A stretch of 64,000 nucleotides of DNA from Datura wrightii (GCA_035772735.1 JASDFA010000006.1:25461501-25525500), one strand, 5' to 3'. Positions 22,336 through 33,589 are shown, numbered from the stretch's first letter. Program-made: numbers and translations. The notes: generated by a model not told the origin, from the letters alone.

Positions 22336-22559
22336 TCTAATATTTTTCTTCTAATAGATTGAACCTCCAGATAGGTTAATACTTAACCTTATATAGAACT
22401 ACATTAAAAGATATATCAAGTATTTCTAGGTTGCAGTAGCAAATTTGCAATTCTGCTTATAATCGTATCAAACTGTGCATTTTGAGCTATTGTATGATAT
22501 AGTATAACTGAATATTTGTGTTTTTTTCTAAAAAAATCTTTTTACAGCGATTGCTTATC
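22336..22559. other. Spacer between the two LINE pieces
   Basis: A/T-rich sequence with no recognised motif. It may include the 3' UTR of LINE piece a. I see no clear poly-A tail; the run at 22518-22540 (TTTTTTTCTAAAAAAA) is the nearest candidate. Confidence 0.5.
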
Positions 22560-24572
22560 CTTTGCCTCTTGCCTTTTGAAATCTATTGCTTATGAAATTA
22601 TATTGTACCTGCAAAAACAAAAACAATATTAGCAAAAAATCTTCCCCTTGATTTTCTTCTGTCAAGATATGAACTATTCGTATTTCACCTCTCCTCCTCC
22701 ACTTCTTAATTTTCTTTACTTTCATACTAACATTCCATGGGATATTTCATTCTGCCTCCAAAATTTGCTTCATGATAAGAGAATCAATCTGTACTATCAA
22801 AGAAAGTAATGATGGTTCACACAATATGCAATCTTTTTTTTCTGTTGCTCTTGATTTAGCACACAAACTTGTAGTAATAGCAATTACATTAGAACTAACA
22901 TACATAAAATTTCATATATCATTTCTAATGCAAAATACTCATGAACCAATGCCAAGTTTTTCTTTTGAAGAACTATTTGTGTTACATTTGTATGTCCGCT
23001 GAGGAGGACATTTCCAACTAATGCATATGACTTGAGAAGTATGACCTTCCTATTGCACTATTTGTGGCCATGCCTGGGATGTTTGTTAACCACGGATAAT
23101 TCACTATATGTAGGACATGATGATTAATGTCTATCTCATAAATGACTCTACTCTTTGACATAGTCCCCTCATGGACTATGATATTTCATCTGATCCATAG
23201 TTCCCACACAATAATTGCTGGAGCTATTTATATTAGTAAATTCAACTTAGGACCACAGTGTGCTCTCCACCATTGTGTAATAATTTGCCTTATCTGTATA
23301 AATGGACCCTAAATTCCTACTACTATTGTATATGTCCTCCAAATTCTAATTGGAAAATCTCTAGCAAAGAATAGATGTTTTGTAGTCTTTTATTATGGGT
23401 TAGTACAATATTTACATCTCGAGACTATTGCAATTTCACTCTTAGCCACAATCTCATCCACTAGGAGTTTTTCTTTTGATATTTTTATCATAAATGATGT
23501 GATATTTTAAAAGGTAATCTTTTTATTCACATCTTGTTATAGTACCAAGAATTCTCTTCCTTATTTCTCACCACCTCTCAAGCACTTGTCACGGTGAAAT
23601 TTCCACCTGTAGTAAGTAACCACCAATGCTTTTCACATTCATTTGATACATCTCTTACAGGAAAAAGATAATTAATCACATGATGCACCATCTGTTGTGG
23701 TAACTTCAGAGATAAGAATCTTTCATTCTACTGTCTCCCTTGTAATCCATACCTCACTTCATCAATGGATATGTCCACACTAAAACTAGATGAAGCAATG
23801 TTAGCTAATGGACCCAACCTAGTCCAATTTTATTACCAGAAGTTGGGATTATCACTTCATTATTCCCACTAGATTGCATGTTCAGTGGCATCTGTAGCTT
23901 CTAACATCAATTTTCATAATTAGGATCCTCCTTTCTATTGAACCAATGTAGGAATCTGCTTTTTGCAGTACTTGTTCCATATAAAATTGGACCATGATGT
24001 AGTTGTAGTTATGCATTTCCACCATAATTTGGAAAACAATATTTTTGACACATCGAATAGATATCTAAAGCCCATACCATCCTCTTATTTTGGTAGACTC
24101 ATCTTCAACCATGAAGACCAATACTACTTCTACCTTCTTCCTTATTACTCAAATAGAACCTAACAAGGATTTTGTGAATCTCATGTTGGGTGTATTTTAT
24201 AGGAGCCATAACTGAAACTAAATATAGAGGCATACTCTCTAAAATATTGTTAATTAATACAACTTTACCACTAAATTACAAAAGGTTTCCTTTCTAGCTT
24301 TGTAATTTTTATTTAATTATCTTAATCAGATCATTGTAATACACCTTTCTTTTCCTGAAGTGAAAGATAGGACAACCTAGATACACAAAAGGAAAAGTAC
24401 CTTTGTCAAATCTTGTGATATTGGTAACTTCTCAAGATAAAATTTCAAATATGTTCCTATAAATGTAGAATGAACTTTTATCGATGTTTATAAGTTGTCT
24501 CGCCACCTGCTTATATTCATTCAAAACATTCATGGTTATCCTCAATGATTGCTTTTCTATTAAGGTAAAAAT
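22560..24572 (-). pseudogene. LINE (L1 type) remnant a: RT thumb, zinc-finger RVT and RNase H
   Basis: On minus, a piece just downstream of where the RT YxDD motif should lie (MNVLNEYKQVARQLINIDKS near 24480-24535) continues through FPFVYLGCPIFH (about 24365) and MPLYLVSVMAPIKY (about 24190-24240). The zinc-finger RVT region follows (LPFKISHFMIKI near 23490; KYCTNP...KHLFFARDFPIRIWRT near 23330-23420; PAIIVWELW near 23200). Next is an RNase H end (VQIDSLIMKQIL near 22750; WNVSMKVKKIKKWRRRGEIRIVHIL near 22670). Stops and shifts are frequent. The right edge is cut by LTR fragment K inside RT. The element would move by target-primed reverse transcription; it is dead. Confidence 0.85.
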
Positions 24573-25296
24573 TATAACACCCCAAACCCAGAAGGCATGA
24601 CTGGTACCCCGTGCCTCACTTGATTTCACAACTCGAACACAGGTCTGGACCGAGACACGAAATCTAGAACGACGAATGGCTTCAAGTTGACCCATGGCAT
24701 AAACATGATAACTAAAGTACATACTTCAAGAGAAAACTGATAACTGAAAACATAAATAAGCAGATGTATGAATACATATCAACCATACAGAGTCAACACT
24801 GACAAAGCTAAAATCCTACATATTGTTTGATAAGCCTCTAAACTGTCTAATGAGCTGATGGGACAACACTTCCAACTAGCTCGCTAAAGTTTGAAACTAA
24901 AAATAACATAACTCAACTAACTGAAGGTCCTCAAAGGATGAGGATTCACCAATAAGAGAAACTGAACTACGCTACTAGAACTGACTAATGGCAGAACTGA
25001 GTCTGATCATCTACACCTATATCATGAAATGATACAACATAGAGTATGTGGTCAGTACTTGGAATATACCGAGTATGTAAGGTAAGTAAAATATGCTGAG
25101 TAGTTTAGGGATAAGGAGCTTAGGATTTACAAAAATACTCTTAATGAATTCATAGGAAAACTGATCCTGTCAGCTGTCACGACTCATACCACGAGTCATA
25201 CAATCCTCCTACGACTCTCGGTATCCTCCCATATTGACAAAGTCCAAAACCTCCAGTCCTCTCAATATTTCTACCGATCCTACTACGACCCATAAC
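24573..25296 (-). repeat. K: minus-strand LTR fragment interrupted by element D
   Basis: Read on minus, it has the same order of landmarks as the E and D LTRs: remnants of the U3 motif zone (ACGACTC, ACGAGTC near 25165-25200), an inverted repeat (about 25020-25040), a 'gtactgaccacatac' phrase, and a 3' end after 'ccatgggtcaacttg' (about 24680). The right edge is the D LTR start at 25297. It is the 3' two-thirds of an LTR of a related family; its other part should lie beyond D, off the window. It interrupts the LINE RT. Confidence 0.7.
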
Positions 25297-27613
25297 TGTA
25301 ATACCTCGAAAGCCCTTAAGATTAGACCTGTGAGTTGAAACTGAGAAAATAGGAAATTTTGCACTAGGTCACAGGAAGACTCATCCAGTGACTCAAGGGG
25401 TGACCTAACGGGCCATTAAGTGACCTGTCAAGTGGAAACCAATTTAGAAGGCGTCGTTCTTGAGTAGTGAAAACAGAAGGAGAACGAATCGTTGTTACTC
25501 CCAATGACTCGTGGTCTGACCCATCAGGTGGTTAGGGGATGATTGGGCAGTGTTGTTAATGGATGGAGGGATGAGTCATGGTGCCACTTCACGACTCGTC
25601 AAGTCGATCATTGGTTGGACAGTGTGAGACTTGTAGTGGTGTTAACAAAAGGAAAGTAATGAGTCTCGCCCCTATTAACGACTTGTCATGTTGGTCGTTA
25701 GTTGAAGCAGTTCAATAAAAGAATATTTTCCAGTGATGATGACGAGTTATCCATTTGGGTAACGACTCATCCCTCATTGGGACTGGCAGTGGCAGTTTTC
25801 CTGCGAAATTAGTAAGGGTGTTTTTGTAAATCTTAAGCCCTTAACTATGTTGTTTTAAGCTCTGTTATGAGGGTTTTAAGAGGGATTAAGCTTATTCTAA
25901 CCATTCCACTCCCATGCATTCAAGCCTAGACACCTCTATTGAAAATCAAGCCTAGAATTTCCCAAATTCCCTTCAAAATCCTTTGGGCTTTCTAGGGCAA
26001 GTGTAGATTTGATTCATCTAGGTATGTGAGGCCATGAATGAGGATTTCTTTCACCCTCATGCTCATAATTCTTCTCAATTTCATGCATCAAGTCTCAATT
26101 CAAATTATGATCTAAAAGTGATTTCAATCTAATTTCATAGACTTCTTACAAATTATTTATGGGTTGATTCCCTCTATGTTTTAATGATCAATGAGTAGAT
26201 TTAATACATGTTTTGATTGCAAATTCATGAGTTCAAGCTTTAGAAGATTTTACCCAATTATGCAAGTTTATGAAAAAGTCTAGTTTATGATTGATGATTT
26301 CAAGTACGATGAAGCGTCTAGCATGTATGTATGTTTACGAATTACCCATATATGAATATAGGATTTTGACTAGAGAAGTATATTTCAAGTATGTAAGATT
26401 TTCATATTTTGGATAATTCCACTCAGATTTAGCATGATTTCATGATTCAGTTCAGTTCTATAAATCAGCTTACCATATGGTTTTGGAGTCTATACTCCCT
26501 TATTCAGCTTATGGTATGTTTGGAGCTAAGACTCCCTGTATTTAGATTTCAGACAATATATGTATTTACATTATCAGCATCATTGAAAAACGATGGTTTC
26601 AACTTCATTGAAAAATGATGGAGAGCACCTTGCATATTTTTAGGAGTAGTACCTAGCACTGAGTAGGCTAGGGATTCATGAAAACCCTAGGTCTCATAAC
26701 TACTTGCCAATGTAGGATTTCACATTTTACTTTAGGACCTCAATTGTGAGCTTCCTCTACCCCGAATAAGCCATCAGCTTGATATCGATATCATGGTAGC
26801 TCCATTAGCCCTGACAAGGCTTTGGACAGCTATGCCCACTTGAGTGTAATAGTAGGGATCACGTAAGCTATATCATGATAATGTTGGTTATATGATGAGT
26901 CCCCCCCCCCCAGTTATGCATGTTTATCAGTCATGATATTATGTTTATTGCAAGTTTGACCCAATGATCAGGCTATCAGTTTTACTTATGAATCTCAGTT
27001 TTAGCTTTGGGTCATTCGATTCAATTATGAGATCCAGTGTATGTCTATTCATGTTTTCAGATATCATCATGTAATCTTTACTCTAAGAATCTTGTGATGT
27101 TATGATTTATGATGTACATGAAGCCAGTTTATACTTACTCAGCCTATTTTATTTAGCTTGCATACTCAGTACATTTCAAGTACTGACTGCATACTCTATT
27201 CTATATCATTTTATGATCAGGTCCTAGTGACCATACCCAGAAGCACCATTAGTTCAGCTCTCGTTCAGCTCAGATCCTGCCTTGGGTGAGTCCTCATCCT
27301 CTGAGGATATCTATCTATCAGTATTGTCATGTTAGTTTGTTTTAAACTTAGAGATAGCTGGGGGATTGTCCTAGTATCTCATCAGTTAATAAAGGCTTTT
27401 AAAATATAGATTTGTGTATTCAGCTTCAAATTCATAGTTATGATATTACGGTTGGCTAGACGTTTTGTTATTCAGACTTTCGCTATTTCAGAATTCAGTA
27501 ATTCGCTTTACTTATATTAATTTTTAATTATCATATTCATGCCATAGGTTGACCTGGAGCCATTTATGATTCTAGGTTCCGTGTCTAGATCCGGGCCTAT
27601 GATCGGATCGTGA
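25297..27613 (+). repeat. 5' LTR of element D
   Basis: About 2.3 kb and co-linear with 53592-54781 plus 57276-58235. Landmarks are a U3 zone with decayed ACGACTC motifs, a decayed hairpin at 25766-25786, a GATATCGATATC palindrome near 26780, an 11-C run at 26901 and an ATATCATTTTATGAT inverted repeat near 27212. The final bases are lost in the deletion that removed the PBS. Confidence 0.87.
26901..26911 (+). repeat. Poly-C run in the D 5' LTR
   Basis: Eleven consecutive C residues after GATGAGT. The other D LTR has a longer unrelated stretch (TCTCCCATTATTCC) at this site near 57712, so the run goes with a local deletion or a sequencing artefact. Confidence 0.7.
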
Positions 27614-27800
27614 AGTGTCCTAGGGTGTTTGAAAGCCACATTAAGTAGAGTCTTTTTCATGGGTGTGAAGTGCGCCACACTTATGATGAGGAGGCTACAA
27701 AACATTTTAGGAAACTTCCCTTCTTTCATGATTCTATCTCATGCTATGAGTTCAACTCTCTCTATTCCTCTAACTCCAGCTTTACACATTTGCAAAATCA
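27614..27800 (+). promoter_or_regulatory. Leader of element D, PBS deleted
   Basis: The PBS expected just after the LTR is absent: compared with J about 28 bases are missing between two TGAA words. The conserved leader block (CTTTTTCATGGGTGTGAAG, GCGCCACACTTATGA, GAGGCTAC) is present at 27652-27700. Confidence 0.75.
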
Positions 27801-29056
27801 TGCCTCTACGATGAGTTAATGGAAGAAGGAATGGCAATGGAAATGGAAATGGCCATGAGGATGGCAATGGAGATGGGCACCAGCAAGACCCACCAGCCCC
27901 AGGTCCCGAGCCCGAACAGGTTGCCCATGTAGAGTTTAGGGAAACCTTTTAGATGTTGGCACAATCATTGACTGCTCAGGTCAATCAGCAAGCAATGGCT
28001 TATGTTCCCCAGAAAAGAAATGCAGTGGCGACTAGAGTCCGGGACATTCTTGGGATGAACCCACCAGAGTCCTTGGGTTGAGGGTGGATGAGGACCCATA
28101 TGAGTTCATTGAGGAGATCCATAAGATCACCTAGATTATGGAGCTGAGGGGAGAGGAGTGTGCAGACTTAGCCTCCTATCAGTTGAAGGGGGTTCCTCAT
28201 ATATGGTATAGGTAGTGGAAGGATAGCCAGGGAGTCGGAGCAGGTCCGAATGATTGTGATGAGTTTTTCACTGCATTCTTAGATCGATTATTTCCCCGGG
28301 AGATGGAGAAATCAAGGTGGCCGAGTTTGTAAATTTGAAATAGAACAACATGACCGTCCAGGAGTATTCTCTAGAGTTTATTCAATTGTCCAAATATGTG
28401 TCGGAGATGGTGGTCGATCAGAGGGCTCGAGTAAGAAGATTTGTGAATGGAGTAGGTGAATATTTGGTCAAGTATTGCAAGACCTCCATGCTACATCAGG
28501 ACATTGACTTCTCCCGATTGGTCTTGTATGCGTAACAGATAGAGGTGGTATAGATGAGGGAGAGGGAGAAAAAGGCCAAGAAGGCTAGGACAGACAGTTT
28601 TGGATTTTCCTAACAGAGGTCTGGTGGTAGAAATCGTCAGTAGTCCAACCAGAGATCATCAATCCCAGCACTGTCATCAGCCAATGTGCCATCTAGGTCT
28701 AGGCGCGATCATAGGGGAAAGACATCAGGTTATTGAGGTTAGGGGAGCATGCCGGTGGAGCCCACATTCCAATTTGTGGAAGGTGTGGTAGGAGGCACAT
28801 CGGTCAATGCTTAGCAGGTTCAGGGGAACATTTTGGGTGCAGGAAGCCCAATCGCATGCTCAGAGATTGTCCGGCAGCCAGACATGGCCATGGTAGAGAT
28901 CATGACCCAAATATCAATTCAGCTGCTCCACCAGCACGCTCAGCTCAGCAGGATGCACCCACTAGTGCAGGTGGTGGTCAGCGTCAGAACAAGTTCTATT
29001 CTCTCTCATCACGTCAAGAGCAGGAGGTCTCTTTGGAGATGGTCACTGGTACGTTA
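27801..29056 (+). pseudogene. gag: Element D gag remnant
   Basis: The presumed start ATGCCTCTACGA at 27801 matches the MPP(Y/C)RVN start of E and J. Landmarks in order are an NGNGNGHEDGNGDGH linker, a VAHVEFRE...MLAQSLTAQVNQQ block, a VRDI block (28035), a frameshift near 28070, the YSLEFIQLSKYVSEMV block (28350-28400) and a zinc-knuckle-like CGRCGRRHIGQC (about 28775-28810). Stops include TGA at the fifth codon (CGA expected), TAG in the F-MLAQ block (CAG expected) and TAG at 28341. The gene would encode the capsid and nucleocapsid protein. Confidence 0.83.
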
Positions 29057-29500
29057 TGAGTATTCCATCTTGATGTTTATGCGGCTACTTTTATCTTTTA
29101 TGATTCCCTGTGTTGCTATTAGTTTCGGAGTCAGACCCGAAATCCTATCAGAACTCTTCTTAGTCTCTACTTCAATCGGTGACTCAGTTATAGCTCAACG
29201 AGTATACAGAAATTTCCCTTTCATAGTCCTTCAGAAAGTTACCTCAGCCGATTTAGTAGAGTTAGACATGACTGATTTTGATGTTATCTTTGATATGAAT
29301 TAGTTGCATGCATGTTATGCCTCAGTGAATTATAGGACCCGTACGGTAGAGTTTCGACTTTTGGGTGAGCCAGTCCTAGAATGGAAGGGTAGTTCAGTTA
29401 TGCCTATAGTTCGCTTTGTTTCCTACCTTAAGGCTAGAAAGATGATTTTTAAGGGTTGTGTTTACCATTTAGTTCAGTTAAGGATGCAACATCCAAAACC
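29057..29500 (+). pseudogene. Element D protease remnant lacking the active site
   Basis: It begins at the TGA at 29057 (CGA in J at 61807). The aspartic-protease body is recognisable (VAISFGVRPEILSE, VYRNFPFIVLQKVTSADLVELDMTDFDVI), but the LLDPG segment with the catalytic Asp is deleted: DVYA runs straight into the block that should follow it. A TAG at 29304 splits the tail (LHACYASVNYRTRTVEF). The linker to RT (SYLKARKMI, GCVYHL) ends near 29480. Confidence 0.82.
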
Positions 29501-30430
29501 CTGACTCTCCAATCAGTTTCTATAGTGTGTGAGTATCCGGAGGTTTTCCCAGATGATCTACCAAGAGTTCCTCCTGAGCGGGAGATTGACTTTAGTATTG
29601 ACCTTCTTCCCGATACCCAGCCTATATCTATTCCTCCTTATAGAATGGCTCCAGCTGAGCTAAAGGAGCTGAAAGAATAGCTGAAGAATCTCTTGGATAA
29701 GGGTTTCGTCAGGTCTAGAAAGTCCCCATAGGGTGCACCAATTCTCTTTGTTTGAAAGAAGGATGAGTCTCTTTGTATGTGCATTAACTATCGGCAGTTG
29801 AATCAGGTTACAATCAAGAAAAAGTATCCCCTCTCCATAACTGATGACTTGTTTGACCAACCTCAGGGTGCTATGTGCTTCTCAAAGATAGATCTCAAAT
29901 CCGACCATCAACTCAGAGTTAGGGAGAGTGACATTCCAAAGACAGCTTTCAGGACTCGATATGGTCACTATGAGATTGGGGTTATGTCTTTTAGACTAAC
30001 GAATGCTCCTGCAGCTTTTATGGATTTGATGAACAGGGTGTTCAAGAAATATTTTGGCATGTTCGTGATTGTATTCATAGACGACATTCTCATATACTCT
30101 CGGAGCGAGGAGAAGCATGCCACTCATTTGAGAATTGTGCTACAGCCTCTCAAGAATCGCTAATTGTTTGCTAAATTCAGCAAGTGTGAGTATTGGTTGG
30201 ATTCAGTAGCATTTTTGGGCCATGTAGTGTCAAGTGAGGGTGTGCAAGTGAACTCTCAAAAGATAGAAGTTGTAAATAATTAGCCTAGACCAGTTAGTCC
30301 CTTAGATATCAGGAGTTTCTTGGGTTTAGCTGTCTATTACAGGAGGTTTATTGAAGGATTTTCATCCATTACACTACCATTGACTAAGTTGAACTAGAAG
30401 AAAGCCAAATTTCAGTGGTCGGATGCCTGT
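29501..30430 (+). pseudogene. pol: Element D reverse transcriptase remnant
   Basis: From CEYPEVFPDDLPRVPPEREIDF and SIPPYRMAPAEL (29540-29660), through MCINYRQLNQVTIKKKYPL (29777-29840), to a long frame (29777-30163) containing FSKIDLKSD and the catalytic VFIDDILIYS with both aspartates (about 30070-30100). The thumb (FSKCEYWLDSVAFLGHVVS) and connection (SFLGLAVYYRRFIEGFS) follow with stops at 30160-30165, 30280 and 30395. Several stops match C-to-T changes of Gln codons or G-to-A changes of Trp codons. Confidence 0.85.
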
Positions 30431-31274
30431 GAGAAGAGTTTTCAGGAGGTAAAGACTCGACTCACTTCAGCTCCAGTATTGACCCTCCCTGAGGGTATAG
30501 ATGGATTTGTTATGTATTTGATGCCTCTAGGGTCAATCTTGGTTGTGTGTTGATGCAACATAGTAAGGTCATCGCTTATGCCTCTAGACAGCTTAAGACT
30601 CATGAGAAGAATTACCTAACGCATGACTTGGAATTGGTAGCGGTGTTGTTCACATTGAAAATTTGGAGGAACTATTTGTATGGGTCCATGTGGATGTGTT
30701 TATGGACTATAAGAGCCTACAACATGTGTTCATTCAGAAGGATTTGAATTTACGACAAAGGAGATGGTTAGAGTTGCTTAAGGACTATGCCATGAGTGTC
30801 CTTTAACATTCGGGAAAGGAAAATGTAGTGTTGGATGCCCTTAGCAAACTATCTATGGAGAGTGTTTTTCTCATGTGGAAGGCAGAAGGAAAGAGTTGGT
30901 GAAGGATGTACATCTGCTTGCATGACTAGGAGTTTGCCTCATGGATTTGTCAGATGGTGGTGTCATTGTTTAGAATGGTTCAGAATCATCTTTGATAACT
31001 AAGGTCAAGGACAGGAAAGTTGAGGATCTTATTTTGGTAAAGTTGCAAGAAGCAGTTCAGAATTAGAAGGTAGAGGTCTTCTCCCAAGGGGGAGATGGTG
31101 TACTTCGATATCAGGGTCATTTATGTGTTTTGGGATGTCGATGATTTGAGTGCGTGGATGTTTCATAAGGCTCATGGTTCTCGATATTCTATACATCCAG
31201 GAGCTACTAAGATGTATCGAGACTTATGGGAAGTCTATTGGTTGAATAGAATGAAGAAGGAAATCGCAGCGTTT
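30431..31274 (+). pseudogene. pol: Element D RNase H and integrase N-terminus
   Basis: RNase H blocks: LTLPEGIDGFVM near 30480-30515, then a shift, LMQHSKVIAYASRQLKTHEKNYLTHDLELVAVLF (30550-30650) and a decayed end (DYAMSVL...HSGKENVVLDAL, about 30785-30830). The integrase zinc domain follows (AHGSRYSIHPGATKMYRDLWEVYW, about 31170-31240), then MKKEIAA, where LTR F interrupts at 31275. The protein sequence resumes beyond F at 32887. Shifts at about 30515, 30690 and 30860 break the frame. Confidence 0.83.
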
Positions 31275-32881
31275 TGATGTGTCGTGATTTTGTGGCACTT
31301 TCGACCCTTAAAACCAAGAAATTATGCACATTTCGGGTATGTTTATATAGGTATGATGTGCTTTGTGTTTAATGTTATAGGAAAATAGGTTCAGAAGTGA
31401 ACTGGGCAAATTAATGTTGAAAACAACTGAAAGGCTGACTGTCAGGCACTTCACGAGTCGTTGGCAAGAAGCACGACTTGTTGCTAAAGGCGTGGGTAAT
31501 TATTGAAGTTTGAAGAAGCAGAGACAGTGTACCTGACAAGTTGAGGGAATGACTCGTTACATCTGGTAATGAGTCATGAAGTCAGTCATGAAGACTGGGA
31601 GAGAAAGTATTAACAAAGTAACCAGTGGAGTTGTCGAAAGACATAACGAGTCGTTACATGATGCAACGACTCATTGGCAAAACACTGGAACCAACCGTAA
31701 GGTGCACTAAAATTTTGAAAGAGTTAGACCACGAGGGGCCCAATGACTCGTGCCCAGCAACAACGAGTCATTAGGTGACTCATTGCCACAACTGGGTACG
31801 ATGCTGAGGACGACTATTTTTAGCAACGCACGACTCGTCAGAGGTCCCAACGAATCGTCACCAAGCCCGTGGTCACTGACGGCCTGATTTCAAGTTTTAG
31901 TTAGGAAAAGGTTTGATTGGAACTACAAATACACAGTTTAGGTTTATTTTCAAAGATAAGTTTATTATTACTATATTTCGAGTAGGATTTTGGTGTTGTA
32001 CGATTATTCTTGGATCAAGAAACAAGGTTTACAATTTTGTTCTTGAATTTGAGGATCAAAAGCAACATTGGAATTTATTCATCAACTTTAGAGTTTTATT
32101 CAATCTACTTGGTTTTTCTTCAACAATAATTTGTAAGTTGCAATTATGATTTATCATATATTTTGTGATTGTGATCATACAAGCATGAGTAGCTAAACCC
32201 ATAACCAGGGTTGTGGGAACCAAGATGAATTAACACACATAGGTTAAATACTTAGTGATTCTTGAACGGGGTATAATGCATGTATTGTTTTTCTCTTAGT
32301 TTTGATTGATTCTTGACGGTTGCAAACGTTAGGACTTGCCTTATTCTTACTTACCGGACCAAGAAGGTAATGAATGGAAAAAGTGATTAACAACGGAGAT
32401 TTGAGGCTATCAACCCTCATCTAATAGCTTGAACTTATCCGGGGATAGCTAATCCTATATTAAGGGTAAGGGTTAATTAAAATTACAACCGTATACGGAT
32501 CAAGTTGCATTGTGATAATCATCTAGATAGGGTACCAACCATTTAGGTGAACCTAACTTACCGATAGTGCATGTTAAACACCAGAATAGATCACTAGTGT
32601 ACACGCCTTATGGTTATGAAATTCTTGGGGAATACAATCCTAGTCAAGTTGTTAATTGAATACAAACTGAATTTTGATCTGAGCATTCAATAGTTTCACT
32701 TTTGTTTATTATTTTATTTCTTTCCCCCATAGGAAATAAGTAACTCGATAGTAACAACTATTCGCATTAACTTAAGTTCTTACCATATTCCCTGTGGGAT
32801 CGACCTCAACCTCTAGTTGGGTTCTATATTTGACATCGACCGCTTTATATCTCAATTGTGGGTGTAATTTGGGCAACATCA
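31275..32881 (+). mobile_element. F: putative solo LTR of a Tat/Athila-like family inside the D integrase
   Basis: A 1607-base insertion that splits the integrase codons exactly: AAF before and FVAKC after. Its ends are TGATGTGTCG and GGCAACATCA, the same type as the H LTR. It has no coding motif, no PBS and only one LTR, so a solo LTR is the best reading. Near the 3' end a CCCTGTGGGATCGACCTCAA phrase is typical of Tat/Athila LTR ends. The flanking 5-mers, cgttt (31270-31274) and atttt (32882-32886), match at only three of five positions. The 5' 600 bases carry the ACGA(C/G)TCGT motif at 31453, 31646 and 31830, shared with the chromovirus LTRs. Confidence 0.62.
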
Positions 32882-33589
32882 ATTTTGTGGCTAAGTGTTC
32901 GAACTGTCAACAAGTGAAAGTGGAGCACCACAGACTAGGAGGTGTGCTGCAAGACATCAGTATCCCAACTTGAAACTGGGAAGATATCAGTATGGATTTC
33001 ATCATAGGGTTGCCTCGTACTCATCGATAGTATGACTTTATTTGTGTGGTTGTAGACAGGTTGACTAAAGTAGCCCATTTTCTACCAATCAAAACTTCTA
33101 ACTTAGTGAAGGACTATGCTCAATTGTACATTCGGGAGTTAGTTCGGTTGCATGGAGTTCTCTTGTCCATCATTTCAGACAGAGGTACTCAGTTCACCTT
33201 GCAGTTGTGGAGATTATTTCAGAAAGGACCTGGTACTCAGGTCAAGCTTAGCATAACTTTTCACCTGCAGACGGATGATCATTTACCTCTTATTGAGTTT
33301 GCTTATAACAACAATTACAACTCCAGCATCTAGATGGCTCCGTTTGAGGTTCTTTAGGGCGGAGGTGTAGGTCGCCTATTGGTTGATTTGAGGTAGGTGA
33401 GGCTACATTGATCGGGCTAGATTTTGTTCATGAGGCCATGCAAAAGTTTTATCTTATTAGAGAGAGGCTGAAAACCGCTCAAAGTCGTCAGAAATATTAT
33501 GCAGATGTTAGACGGAGAGAACTTGAGTTTGAAGTTGATGATTGGGTGTTTTTAATGGTGTATCCCATGAAGGGAGTGATGAGGTTCGG
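32882..33589 (+). pseudogene. pol: Element D integrase core, between F and E
   Basis: It continues from the zinc domain: FVAKCSNCQQVKVEH, GGVLQDISIPT, then the first catalytic Asp in SMDFIIGLPRTHR (about 32990) and the second in SIISDRGTQFT (about 33170). The segment with the catalytic Glu is deleted: QTD at 33270 runs into DHLPLIEFAYNNNYN, removing about 26 residues between two GGATG words. The C-terminal start (DVRRRELEFEVDDWVFL, 33500-33560) is intact until E interrupts at 33590 within the MRFG block. Stops occur at about 32970, 33030 and 33330. Confidence 0.86.
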
